64,000 nucleotides of DNA from Lentibacter algarum (lineage in GTDB: Bacteria; Pseudomonadota; Alphaproteobacteria; Rhodobacterales; Rhodobacteraceae), in assembly GCF_040580765.1 (NCBI RefSeq), contig NZ_CP158687.1, positions 2,108,001 through 2,172,000 on the forward strand, given 5' to 3'. A program made the translations under genes and the position numbers. Below are positions 8,363-16,692 of this stretch, in pieces; positions within the stretch are counted from its first letter, which is position 1, and each line of letters opens with the position of its first letter. The notes below the pieces were generated by a model. The model did no database searches and was not told where the DNA came from. It worked only from the letters and a program-made list of their open reading frames with translations.

Positions 8363-9130
8363 CTAGCCGCGTTTAATCTTAGCACGGAAACGTGCGAGTA
8401 TCTCGTCATGGCCAAGATCTGCATTGATCGACAGACGCCGCAACCCGAAATGCACATGCGCCATATCCTGATAATAACTTGTATAGGCATAATTCGTCGC
8501 CGCCCCAGCCGCCGCGCCCAAGACAGGCACAGTCTGGGCAGCCAATTTCTGCCCCAGCACCACAGAAAGCCGCGGCGCAATCCGCGCGATCAGCCCGCTC
8601 ACCGCTGTACCATTGACGAGAAGCCGCGTTGACAGAAAGGCCAGATCGGCTCCGTCATCGTCCTCAAGCGGCCCCGCCACCGCAAACACTGTGATGCAAT
8701 CGTATTTGACGGCGGCTTCCCGCGTGTCAAAGCCATGCTCTTCCGCAATAGTCTGGATCGCGCGCAAGAGCACCGTTGTCGTCACTGGCAGCTCAGCCAA
8801 TGCAGAGGGTAGCCCGCCAAACCCGCCTGCCGCGCCCATCGCAGTTGTGAGCGCGCGTGTCATCCAGCTTGGTTCGCCTGCCACAGTCTTACGCGAGCGG
8901 CTCGCCGCCTCCAAAGCCAGCTCTAGGGCGCGTGTGGTCTGCGATTCAAGCCCTGCTCTAACAGGTGCTGGCAGCCGCTCCAGCAGGCCGTCGGCCTGCC
9001 CACCTGCCGTATTGAGCAAATCAATCACCAGCCCGCCTGCGCCCCTATAGCGCTGCGCCAAAGCGCTCAGCTCCGCCTCAACATCCCCGTCAGGCAGGGG
9101 CGCACCCAGAATTTCAATACCATAGCTCAT
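8363..9130 (-). CDS. EcsC family protein
   Basis: A 255-residue protein of the EcsC family, named after a Bacillus ABC-transporter-linked protein but without a settled function. The C-terminal half shows the recognisable stretch LPVTTTVLLRAIQTIA, then EEDDD-like acidic residues (GPLEDDDGADLAFL), a small-residue hydrophobic segment PVLGAAAGAATNYAYT and YYQDMAHVHFGLRRL. The start at 9130 (MSYGIEILG) is chosen because the upstream in-frame extension overlaps the GNAT gene and looks non-conserved. It is convergent with ptsP. Confidence 0.8.
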   Translation of the reverse strand: MSYGIEILGAPLPDGDVEAELSALAQRYRGAGGLVIDLLNTAGGQADGLLERLPAPVRAGLESQTTRALELALEAASRSRKTVAGEPSWMTRALTTAMGAAGGFGGLPSALAELPVTTTVLLRAIQTIAEEHGFDTREAAVKYDCITVFAVAGPLEDDDGADLAFLSTRLLVNGTAVSGLIARIAPRLSVVLGQKLAAQTVPVLGAAAGAATNYAYTSYYQDMAHVHFGLRRLSINADLGHDEILARFRAKIKRG

Positions 9131-9161
9131 AGATAAGAGATCGGGCACAGGCACAGCTTTT

Positions 9162-9677
9162 TCAAGCGTCCTTCTGCACTTTCCCCACGATCCCGCTCCA
9201 GGCGCCAGCCTCAAGCTCATATCCCAAAACCCGAGCTGGGTTGGTTGGTGGTGGCATTTCAACGCCTGCAAGCGGCGTAAACCCGAAGCGCGCGTAATAG
9301 GGGGCATCCCCCACCAGCATCACCCGCGCCCAGCCCGTCTCACCCGCCTTGGCAAGGCTCTGGCGGATCAGCAAACCGCCAACGCCCTCGCCCTGACGTG
9401 TCGGGTGAACCGCCACAGGGCCAAGGAGCAAAGCACGAACGCACTGCGCACGCCCCGAGCTCGTCTGCACTGGTTCAATCAGAACGGGCCAATAGCGAAT
9501 AGCGCCCGCCAGTTCGCCAAACTCGTCACGCGCCACATGGCTCAGTCCCGCCACGGGGGCCACGCCGTCGCGCAAGCGATAAGAGGACAAGCCCTCACGC
9601 CCCGGTGCAAAGCACAGGTCATAGAGAGTTTCCACTTCCCAGCCCTCCTCGGGCGTCTCTGGGCTCAGCTTGATCAC
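9162..9677 (-). CDS. GNAT family N-acetyltransferase
   Basis: A 171-residue GNAT acetyltransferase. The acetyl-CoA binding loop appears as LGPVAVHPTRQGEGVGGLLI, followed by RVMLVGDAPYYARFGF, the usual beta-bulge and C-terminal motif. The start is the GTG at 9677, which has AAGGAG ten bases upstream; a TTG at 9758 would give a longer frame that runs into the flavin reductase start. Two members of the same subfamily occur in the window (see 21095-21586). The substrate is unknown. Confidence 0.85.
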   Translation of the reverse strand: MIKLSPETPEEGWEVETLYDLCFAPGREGLSSYRLRDGVAPVAGLSHVARDEFGELAGAIRYWPVLIEPVQTSSGRAQCVRALLLGPVAVHPTRQGEGVGGLLIRQSLAKAGETGWARVMLVGDAPYYARFGFTPLAGVEMPPPTNPARVLGYELEAGAWSGIVGKVQKDA

Positions 9678-9757
9678 GCGGTGCAATCTCCTTTGCGCTG
9701 GAAACGCCCCTAACACGCCGCTATGCACGGGGCAAATACTGCAAAGGAGCACGCGCA

Positions 9758-10363
9758 ATGTTTTTCCGCCCAGAGGATGGCCACGGCCTGCCGCACAATC
9801 CGTTTAATGCCCTGATTGTTCCCCGTCCGATCGCTTGGATTTCGACGCGCGGCAGCGCTGGCGTGGACAATCTCGCGCCCTATTCGTTCTTTTCAGGCGC
9901 AGCCTATGAGCCGCCACAGGTCATGTTCGCCTCCACTGGCGTGAAAGAAGACCGCGACGGAACCAAAGACACGCTCGCCAACATCCGCGAAAGCGGCGTC
10001 TTCTGTGTGAACCTAGTTGAAGAAGCCGCAACCGACGCGATGAACGCAAGTTCGCAAACCTTGGCCGCAGGTGTTTCTGAATTTGATCACGCAGGGCTGA
10101 GCCGCGCCGCATGTGAAACAATTGACTGCGCCCGCCTTGACGGCGCGCCCGCCGCAATGGAATGCAAGCTTGTCGACATTCACAAAAGCCGTGGTGCCGC
10201 CAATTATGTAGTGATCGGCGAAGTCACCGGCATACATATGCGTGACGATTGCATTGTCGATGGCAAGTTTGACTCGACCCGCTTTACCCCGCTGGCCCGC
10301 ATGGGTTACCGCGAGTATACTCTCGTGCGCGAGGTCTTCGAGCTGTCCCGTCCCGACGACTGA
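9758..10363 (+). CDS. Flavin reductase family protein
   Basis: A 201-residue flavin reductase-like (split-barrel FMN-binding) protein. The N-terminus FNALIVPRPIAWISTRG and the segment NLAPYSFFSGAAYEPPQV are the signature of the DIM6/NTAB subgroup. A good AAAGGAG ribosome site (9743-9749) precedes the ATG. Such proteins either supply reduced flavin to a partner oxygenase or bind FMN for another reaction. The neighbouring genes do not identify the partner. Confidence 0.88.
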   Translation: MFFRPEDGHGLPHNPFNALIVPRPIAWISTRGSAGVDNLAPYSFFSGAAYEPPQVMFASTGVKEDRDGTKDTLANIRESGVFCVNLVEEAATDAMNASSQTLAAGVSEFDHAGLSRAACETIDCARLDGAPAAMECKLVDIHKSRGAANYVVIGEVTGIHMRDDCIVDGKFDSTRFTPLARMGYREYTLVREVFELSRPDD

Positions 10364-10381
10364 GGCCCAAAGGCGATCTGG

Positions 10382-10433
10382 GCAAGCAGGCAAATACGAC
10401 ACCTTGAAGTCGAAAACCTGCTTGCGCTCAAGC
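10382..10433 (+). promoter_or_regulatory. Overlapping, mutually exclusive hairpins before the MFS gene
   Basis: GCAAGCAGG (10382-10390) pairs exactly with CCTGCTTGC (10417-10425), with an inner CGAC/GTCG pair (10397-10400 and 10409-10412). GCTTG (10420-10424) can instead pair with CAAGC (10429-10433). The long stem may end the flavin reductase transcript. The overlap also allows an attenuator-like switch. Confidence 0.4.
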
Positions 10434-10458
10434 CTGCCCCTGCGATGGTGAAGGCAAT

Positions 10459-11682
10459 ATGCGCCTTCTTGTTTCCTTCGCCGCCCTGTTTATGTCAGTG
10501 GCGCTCTTGCAGCTCTCAACGGGCGGCGTAGGCCCGCTTGATGCGCTTTCGGGCATTGCGCTCGGGTTCTCGCGCGCCGAAATCGGCCTTTTGGGCTCGG
10601 CGCATTTTCTGGGTTTCTTTATTGGCTGCTGGTGGGCCCCCCGTCTCATGGGCTCGGTCGGGCACAGCCGCGCGTTTGCTGCGTTCACAGCTCTCGGTGC
10701 AATAGCCCTGCTGGCCCACTATATCCTCATTGGACCGTATGCCTGGGCGGTAATGCGCGTGGCCTCAGGCCTCTGCGTGGCGGGCTGCTACACTGTGATC
10801 GAGGCTTGGCTTCAAGCCAAAGTCACCAACGAAACGCGTGGCCGTACGATGGGGGTCTACCGCATCGTCGATATGAGCGGCTCGCTTTTCAGCCAATTGC
10901 TGATCGGCTTTCTCGCCCCGGCCCACTACATGTCTTACTCGATCCTTGCGATGCTCTGCTGCGCGGCCCTGCTGCCGCTCACCCTGACCACTGCAACCCA
11001 GCCCGAAACCCCAGATGCGCCCCGCCTCCGCCCAATGCTGGCGGTGAGCCGTTCGCCCCTTGCTGCGGTCGGTGTGGTCGTCGCCGCGCTCAGCTCGGCT
11101 TCATTTCGCATGGTCGGTCCTGTTTACGGTCAGGAGGTGGGCTTGGAAGTGACCCAAATTGCCACATTCCTTGCAGCATTTGTCCTCGGCGGCGCGCTCG
11201 CCCAATACCCCATCGGCTGGCTCGCCGACAAATACGACCGACGCTGGGTGCTGATCTGGCTCTCCCTCGCGGCCATCCTAAGTTGCGCCTCAACAGCCCT
11301 GCTGCAAGACCTCACCACAACAGGTATCCTGCTCAACGCAGCCTTCTTCGGCCTCACAACCTTCCCCATCTACTCGGTCGCCGCTGCCCACGCCCATGAC
11401 TTCGCAACCTCAGAAGAACGTGTTGAGCTCTCCGCCGCCCTCATGTTCTGGTTCGCGACAGGCGCCATCGCCGCGCCCCTCGCAGCCTCCTACCTGATGG
11501 AAGCCTTCGGCCCGCCCGCCCTTTTCATCATGATCGCCGTAGGCCACGCAGGCCTCGCCGTCTTCGGCCTCGCCCGCATGCGCTCCCGCTCAAGCCCGAC
11601 AGAACGCACACCCTATATCTACGCCCCACGCACCTCCTTCACGATCGGCCGGCTCTTGGGCCGCAGCCGCGACAAATCCTGA
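10459..11682 (+). CDS. MFS transporter
   Basis: A 407-residue major facilitator superfamily permease with about twelve predicted hydrophobic segments and a central loop near residues 175-195 (TTATQPETPDAPRLRP). The MFS loop motif is seen twice: WWAPRLMGSVGHSR after helix 2 and GWLADKYDRRWV after helix 8. It resembles the YcaD/AraJ-type drug or metabolite exporters, but the substrate is not evident. The tail ends in a basic cytoplasmic stretch (GRLLGRSRDKS). An unusual leader hairpin precedes it, and a dispersed 18-bp motif follows the stop. Confidence 0.88.
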   Translation: MRLLVSFAALFMSVALLQLSTGGVGPLDALSGIALGFSRAEIGLLGSAHFLGFFIGCWWAPRLMGSVGHSRAFAAFTALGAIALLAHYILIGPYAWAVMRVASGLCVAGCYTVIEAWLQAKVTNETRGRTMGVYRIVDMSGSLFSQLLIGFLAPAHYMSYSILAMLCCAALLPLTLTTATQPETPDAPRLRPMLAVSRSPLAAVGVVVAALSSASFRMVGPVYGQEVGLEVTQIATFLAAFVLGGALAQYPIGWLADKYDRRWVLIWLSLAAILSCASTALLQDLTTTGILLNAAFFGLTTFPIYSVAAAHAHDFATSEERVELSAALMFWFATGAIAAPLAASYLMEAFGPPALFIMIAVGHAGLAVFGLARMRSRSSPTERTPYIYAPRTSFTIGRLLGRSRDKS

Positions 11683-11695
11683 TCTCTTTCCTTTA

Positions 11696-11713
11696 CAGAA
11701 ATATCCTAAGGGG
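11696..11713 (+). repeat. Post-stop AATATCC motif, copy 2
   Basis: CAGAAATATCCTAAGGGG lies 13 bases behind the MFS stop codon and is followed by a G/C-rich stretch. Near-identical copies are at 57617-57634 and, on the minus strand, at 63124-63141. Confidence 0.6.
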
Positions 11714-11827
11714 TGCGGGAGCCCTGCCCCCCTCGGTCGGATTTTGCGAAGCATAATTCGAAACCTATAGAACCCCGCGCCACCTTCAGCTAAACACCGC
11801 CCAAAGCGCAAAACAAAGGCTCCCCAG

Positions 11828-13540
11828 ATGGCACGTCACCTCATCACCTCGGCAATCCCCTACATCAACGGGATCAAACATCTGGGCAATCTCGTCGGCT
11901 CCCAGCTCCCCGCCGATCTCTACGCCCGCTACCTGCGCCAACGTGGCCATGAGGTGCTCTTCCTCTGCGCCACAGACGAACACGGAACCCCCGCCGAACT
12001 CGCCGCCGCAAAGGCTGGCAAGCCGGTCGCGGACTATTGCGCCGAGATGCATGATGTCCAAGCCAAGATCGCCGATGGCTTCGGCCTCAGCTTTGATCAC
12101 TTCGGCCGTTCCTCCAGCGCCCAAAACCACGCACTCACACAGCACTTCGCAGGCGCTCTCGCCAGCCAAGGCCTGATCAAAGAGGTCAGTGAAACACAGA
12201 TCTACTCCCAAGCCGATGGCCGCTTTCTGCCAGATCGCTACATCGAAGGCACCTGCCCCAATTGCGGCTTTGAAGATGCGCGCGGCGATCAATGCGACAA
12301 TTGCACAAAACAGCTCGACCCGACCGACCTGATCAATCCGCGCTCCTCCGTCTCTGGCGCAACCGATCTGGAAGAGCGCGAAACAAAGCACCTCTACCTC
12401 AAGCAATCCAACCTGCGAGACGATCTGCAAGCATGGATCAACTCCAAATCTGACTGGCCCGTGCTCACAACCTCCATCGCCAACAAATGGCTCAATGACG
12501 GCGACGGCCTGCAAGACCGCGGCATCACCCGCGATCTGGACTGGGGCATTCCCGTCAAAAACGGAACAGAGGACTGGCCCGGCATGGAGGGCAAGGTCTT
12601 CTACGTCTGGTTTGATGCGCCAATCGAATACATCGCCTGTGCCCAAGAATGGGTCGATGCAGGTAAAGGCTCTGATTGGGAGCGCTGGTGGCGCACCGAC
12701 AAAGGCGCCGATGATGTGACCTACACCCAGTTCATGGGCAAGGATAACGTCCCCTTCCACACGCTCTCTTTCCCCGCGACCATTCTGGGCTCGGGCGAGC
12801 CGTGGAAGCTCGTCGATTACATCAAAAGCTTCAACTACCTCAATTACGAAGGCGGCCAGTTCTCCACATCGCGTGGCCGTGGCGTCTTCATGGACCAAGC
12901 GCTGGAAATTCTGCCAGCTGACGTGTGGCGCTGGTGGCTTTTGTCCCACGCGCCCGAGAGCTCGGATGCTGAGTTCACATGGGAGAACTTCCAAGCCGCC
13001 GTCAACAAAGACCTCTCTGATGTCTTGGGCAACTTCGTCTCGCGCGTCACCAAATTCTGCCGCAGTAAGTTTGACGAAACCGTGCCAAGCGCAGGCGAGT
13101 ATGGCCCTGCCGAGCACGCCCTGATCGCCGATCTCACAAAGCGCATCCGCGCCTATGAGAGCCATATGGAAGCGATGGATGTGCGCAAATCCGCAGCCGA
13201 GCTGCGCGCGATCTGGGCCGCTGGCAACGAATATCTGCAAGAGGCCGCGCCGTGGTCGGTCTTTAAAGAAGACCCAGATCGCGCAGCCGCGCAAATCCGC
13301 CTCGCGCTCAATCTGATCCGCCTCTATGCCGTGCTCTCCGCGCCCTTTATCCCGACAACCGCTGCCAAGCTCTTTGTTGCGATGAACACGCTCGACACAA
13401 GCTGGCCCGATGATGTTGCTGCAGCTCTGGGCAGTCTTGAGGCGGGCCATGAATTCGCTGTGCCTGACAATCTTTTTGCCAAAATCACAGATGAAGAGCG
13501 CGCAGACTGGGCGGCAAAGTTCTCGGGTATTCGCACCTAA
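11828..13540 (+). CDS. metG: Methionine--tRNA ligase
   Basis: MetRS charges tRNA-Met. The 570-residue class I synthetase has the HIGH-type signature in [14 protein letters not shown] (residues 8-21), a zinc-binding insert [17 protein letters not shown], the tryptophan-rich WFDAPIEY segment, and the KMSKS equivalent in the form FSTSRGRG (about residues 345-352). The anticodon-binding helical domain ends the protein, and there is no C-terminal dimerisation (Trbp111) domain. The frame begins [13 protein letters not shown] dispersed repeat element follows at 13605. Confidence 0.97.
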   Translation: MARHLITSAIPYINGIKHLGNLVGSQLPADLYARYLRQRGHEVLFLCATDEHGTPAELAAAKAGKPVADYCAEMHDVQAKIADGFGLSFDHFGRSSSAQNHALTQHFAGALASQGLIKEVSETQIYSQADGRFLPDRYIEGTCPNCGFEDARGDQCDNCTKQLDPTDLINPRSSVSGATDLEERETKHLYLKQSNLRDDLQAWINSKSDWPVLTTSIANKWLNDGDGLQDRGITRDLDWGIPVKNGTEDWPGMEGKVFYVWFDAPIEYIACAQEWVDAGKGSDWERWWRTDKGADDVTYTQFMGKDNVPFHTLSFPATILGSGEPWKLVDYIKSFNYLNYEGGQFSTSRGRGVFMDQALEILPADVWRWWLLSHAPESSDAEFTWENFQAAVNKDLSDVLGNFVSRVTKFCRSKFDETVPSAGEYGPAEHALIADLTKRIRAYESHMEAMDVRKSAAELRAIWAAGNEYLQEAAPWSVFKEDPDRAAAQIRLALNLIRLYAVLSAPFIPTTAAKLFVAMNTLDTSWPDDVAAALGSLEAGHEFAVPDNLFAKITDEERADWAAKFSGIRT

Positions 13541-13604
13541 ACACTGCGCAAACCCACCGCACGGCCCATTGTCTAATTTTCTCTTAACGCAGCCCTGCTT
13601 TGGG

Positions 13605-13689
13605 CGGTGCACGCTTTGTGCACGGGTTGTGCACGCTTATCACCCCCCTAGAATCAGCCCATTCTTGCGCCCTTAACCAAGCGGGGCGC
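13605..13689 (+). repeat. Iteron-like two-block element, copy A
   Basis: Block 1 (13605-13658) contains GTGCAC at 13607, 13618 and 13629, an exact 11-bp period, then a C-run and TAGAAT (13649-13654). TTGTGC (13627-13632) lies 16 bases before TAGAAT, so the block could be a promoter whose -35 overlaps the third GTGCAC unit. Block 2 is TTAACCAAGCGGGGCGC (13673-13689). Copy B at 37411-37495, in opposite orientation, matches block 1 at 53 of 54 positions and block 2 at 17 of 17, while the 14 bases between the blocks differ but keep their length. The element lies between metG and hpaF, and no coding function is likely. Confidence 0.85.
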
Positions 13690-13711
13690 AGCTGGAACAC
13701 TCAGTTAAGAC

Positions 13712-13746
13712 TTGACGTAGCGCCCCCTCTCTATTTAACATGTTAA
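13712..13746 (+). promoter_or_regulatory. Candidate promoter and operator of the hpa operon
   Basis: TTGACG (13712-13717) is a good -35 box. A perfect 12-bp palindrome TTAACATGTTAA (13735-13746) lies 17 bases further on, where the -10 region falls. Repression by a MarR-type regulator at such a dyad would fit known homoprotocatechuate operons. No regulator gene is next to it. Confidence 0.45.
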
Positions 13747-13769
13747 CAAGAAGAGAGGAGCCAGCCGAC

Positions 13770-14159
13770 ATGCCGCATTTTTCCATAGAATATTCGGCCA
13801 ATCTTGAAGCGCTTGTGCACATGCCTGCACTGCTTGAGACGCTCCGCCTCGCAGCGATTGAAACAGGATTGTTTCCACTCGCTGGTATCCGGATCCGCGC
13901 CTTTCGAGCCGATCATGTGAGCATCGCCGATGGCAATCCAGACCACGCCTTTCTGGATCTGTCGATCCGCCTGCGCGAAGGCCGCGATCAGACTGCAAAA
14001 GAGAGTGCAGTTGCTCATATTTTCAAGGCCTTGGAGGCATTTCTTGCGCCGAGCATGGCAACCCATTCTATCGCATTGTCCATGGAAATGCGTGACATCG
14101 ACGCGCGCCTGTCTCCCAAAGCTGGCAGCATCCGTGACCACCTGAAGAAAGAGAGCTGA
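13770..14159 (+). CDS. hpaF: 5-carboxymethyl-2-hydroxymuconate isomerase
   Basis: The enzyme isomerises 5-carboxymethyl-2-hydroxymuconate to 5-oxopent-3-ene-1,2,5-tricarboxylate in homoprotocatechuate degradation. The 129-residue protein starts MPHFSIEYSANLE; removal of Met exposes Pro1, the catalytic base of the tautomerase superfamily. ATG 13770 is chosen because it gives this N-terminal proline and has GAGGAG ten bases upstream; an ATG at 13740 would bury the proline. It is the first gene of the hpa operon and is followed by hpaE after one base. Confidence 0.92.
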   Translation: MPHFSIEYSANLEALVHMPALLETLRLAAIETGLFPLAGIRIRAFRADHVSIADGNPDHAFLDLSIRLREGRDQTAKESAVAHIFKALEAFLAPSMATHSIALSMEMRDIDARLSPKAGSIRDHLKKES

Positions 14160-14160
14160 C

Positions 14161-15672
14161 ATGAGCGAATTGAGCGCCAATATCACCAAAGCAGAAGCCT
14201 ATCTCGCCCGTTTCAAAGAGGGTGGCGTGATGAACCATATTGGCGGCAAGTCCGTCCCCGCGCTCTCTGGTGAAACCTTTGAAAACCATTCCCCTGTGGA
14301 TGAAGAATTCCTCTGTCATGTGGCCAAATCGGGTGCTGCGGATATCGACGCCGCCGCGCGTTCAGCGCACGCGGCCTTCGCTGCATGGCGCGACTTACCT
14401 GCCACCAACCGCAAGAAAATACTCCATAAAATAGCCGACGGGATTGAAGCCCGCGCCGAAGAAATCGCTTTTGCCGAGTGTCTCGATACAGGCCAGCCGC
14501 TTAGATTTATGTCAAAGGCCGCGCTGCGCGGTGCGGAGAATTTCCGCTTCTTTGCCGACCGTGCGCCTGCTGCCCGTGATGGACAGTCGCTGCCCTCGCC
14601 CACACTCATGAACGTAACAACCCGCGTGCCCATCGGCCCTGTTGGCGTGATCACGCCTTGGAATACGCCGTTTATGCTCTCGACATGGAAAATCGCGCCC
14701 GCTTTGGCTGCGGGGTGCACTGTTGTCCATAAGCCCGCCGAATTCAGCCCCGTGACGGCCAGCATCCTCTGTGAAATCGCTCATGACGCAGGCTTGCCTG
14801 ACGGGGTTTGGAACCTCGTGAACGGTTTTGGCGAAGACGCTGGAAAGGCGCTCACCGAGCACAAACTGATCAAAGCCATCGCCTTTGTCGGCGAGAGCAA
14901 AACAGGCTCCATGATCATGCGCCAAGGCTCCGAATCGCTAAAGCGCGTGCACTTCGAACTGGGCGGTAAGAATCCGGTCATCGTTTTTGATGATGCCGAT
15001 CTGGACCGCGCCCTCGACGCCGCCATCTTCATGATCTACTCCCTAAACGGAGAACGCTGCACATCTTCGTCCCGTTTGCTCTTACAAAAGAGCATTGCAG
15101 GCGAATTTATTGACAAGCTCGTAGCCCGTGTGAACAGTATTCGCGTCGGCCATCCCCTTGATAGGAATACAGAAATAGGGCCGCTCATCCATCAGACACA
15201 CTTCGAAAAAGTCTGCTCTTATTTTGATATCGCACAAAAAGACGGCGCCACAATTGCAGCCGGCGGCAAAGCCCCCCAAGGCAAAGGCCATTATGTGCGC
15301 CCGACCCTCTTCACAAACGCTACGCCTGATATGCGAATCGCTCAGGAGGAGATTTTCGGCCCCGTTCTGACCACGCTGATATTTGAAACCGAAGGGGAAG
15401 CCCTCGAGATCGCCAACGGCGTGGACTACGGCCTCACAGGCTATGTCTGGACCCAAGACATCATCCGCGCCATGCGCTTCACAGACAAGCTAGAAGCTGG
15501 CATGATCTGGGTTAACTCAGAGAATGTACGCCACCTCCCCACGCCGTTTGGTGGGGTCAAAGCGTCTGGAATCGGCCGTGATGGCGGGGATTGGAGCTTT
15601 GAATTCTACATGGAGCAAAAGCATATCGGCTTTGCCATCGGAGAGCACAGCATTCCTCGCCTTGGCGCTTGA
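14161..15672 (+). CDS. hpaE: 5-carboxymethyl-2-hydroxymuconate semialdehyde dehydrogenase
   Basis: An NAD-dependent aldehyde dehydrogenase of 503 residues that oxidises the ring-cleavage product of homoprotocatechuate. The general base Glu266 is in FELGGKNP and the nucleophile Cys300 is in NGERCTSSS; the cofactor region PWNTPFMLSTWKIAPALAAG is intact. The assignment to HpaE rather than a generic aldehyde dehydrogenase rests on its place between hpaF and hpaD as well as its N-terminal stretch HIGGKSVPALSGETFENHSPVD. It begins two bases after the hpaF stop. Confidence 0.93.
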   Translation: MSELSANITKAEAYLARFKEGGVMNHIGGKSVPALSGETFENHSPVDEEFLCHVAKSGAADIDAAARSAHAAFAAWRDLPATNRKKILHKIADGIEARAEEIAFAECLDTGQPLRFMSKAALRGAENFRFFADRAPAARDGQSLPSPTLMNVTTRVPIGPVGVITPWNTPFMLSTWKIAPALAAGCTVVHKPAEFSPVTASILCEIAHDAGLPDGVWNLVNGFGEDAGKALTEHKLIKAIAFVGESKTGSMIMRQGSESLKRVHFELGGKNPVIVFDDADLDRALDAAIFMIYSLNGERCTSSSRLLLQKSIAGEFIDKLVARVNSIRVGHPLDRNTEIGPLIHQTHFEKVCSYFDIAQKDGATIAAGGKAPQGKGHYVRPTLFTNATPDMRIAQEEIFGPVLTTLIFETEGEALEIANGVDYGLTGYVWTQDIIRAMRFTDKLEAGMIWVNSENVRHLPTPFGGVKASGIGRDGGDWSFEFYMEQKHIGFAIGEHSIPRLGA

Positions 15673-15698
15673 TATCATAGACAAATCGGAGACATAGC

Positions 15699-16682
15699 AT
15701 GCCCGTTCCCGCCCCTAATCTTTACCCTGATTTCAACACGATACGGCTTTCCCATACTTGCCTCAATGTGAAAGACCTTACAGTTTCCAAGACCTTCTAC
15801 ACTGACATTCTTGGGCTTCAGATCACCGATGAGAGCGACACGCACATCTACCTGCGCGCTATGGAAGAGCGGGGGCATCATTGCATCATCCTACAAAAGT
15901 CCGATGAGCCTGGCACCGTTGAAGTCATGGGCTTCAAGACGTTTGACGAGGGTGATCTTGACAGAGCCGAAGCATTCTTCAAATCAAAGGGCCGCCCAAC
16001 GTCATGGGTTGAGCGCCCCTATCAAGGCCGGACCCTGTTGACCTCTGACAATTTAGGCATCCCGCTCGAATTCTATCACAAAATGGACCGCCTTGCCCCG
16101 ATCCATCAAAAATACGCGCTCTACCGCGGGGTGAAGCCACTGCGCATTGATCATTTCAACTGCTTCTCACCCGATGTTGACGCCTCTGTTGCATTCTATA
16201 GCGAGTTTGGCTTCCGCGTCACGGAATACACCGAGGATGAAGAGAGCAAGAAGCTCTGGGCCGCCTGGATGCACCGCAAAGGAGGCGTGCACGACATGGC
16301 CTTCACGAATGGAACTGGGCCACGCATGCACCATGTTGCCTTCTGGGTGCCAACCCCACTCAATATCATTGATCTACTCGATCTAATGGCAACCACAGGC
16401 TACGTGAATAACATCGAGCGCGGCCCCGGGCGGCACGGAATTTCCAACGCCTTTTTCCTCTATATCCTTGATCCTGATGGCCACCGAATCGAGATTTATT
16501 GCTCGGATTATCAAACGGTTGATCCAGACCTTGAGCCCATAAAATGGGACCTTCAAGACCCCCAACGACAGACCCTATGGGGCGCTGCTGCGCCACGCTG
16601 CTGGTTTGAACATGGGACAAAGTTCGTTGGCGCCGAAACTCGCGACAGCCAGATCAAAGCCAGTCCGATTATTGCGCCATAG
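15699..16682 (+). CDS. hpaD: 3,4-dihydroxyphenylacetate 2,3-dioxygenase
   Basis: This extradiol dioxygenase opens the ring of homoprotocatechuate. The 327-residue protein is of the vicinal-oxygen-chelate (type I) class seen in Brevibacterium and Arthrobacter, not the LigB-type enzyme of E. coli. The metal ligands are recognisable: His152 in RIDHFNCFSPD, His211/His212 in PRMHHVAFW and Glu265 in HRIEIYCSDY. The N-terminal half is the degenerate first module. The start has GGAG about 10 bases upstream. It sits in the operon between hpaE and hpaG. Confidence 0.94.
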   Translation: MPVPAPNLYPDFNTIRLSHTCLNVKDLTVSKTFYTDILGLQITDESDTHIYLRAMEERGHHCIILQKSDEPGTVEVMGFKTFDEGDLDRAEAFFKSKGRPTSWVERPYQGRTLLTSDNLGIPLEFYHKMDRLAPIHQKYALYRGVKPLRIDHFNCFSPDVDASVAFYSEFGFRVTEYTEDEESKKLWAAWMHRKGGVHDMAFTNGTGPRMHHVAFWVPTPLNIIDLLDLMATTGYVNNIERGPGRHGISNAFFLYILDPDGHRIEIYCSDYQTVDPDLEPIKWDLQDPQRQTLWGAAAPRCWFEHGTKFVGAETRDSQIKASPIIAP

Positions 16683-16692
16683 GGGGAATTCG

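Noticed and set aside
11786..13612. A 608-codon minus-strand frame opposite metG
   Set aside because: Its length reflects high GC and codon bias of metG, the translation has no recognisable domain, and it would run through the iteron-like element.
13605..13689. Copy A as an insertion-sequence remnant or plasmid origin
   Set aside because: There are no transposase or rep genes, no terminal inverted repeats or target duplications, and the fixed-length variable spacer argues for a binding element.
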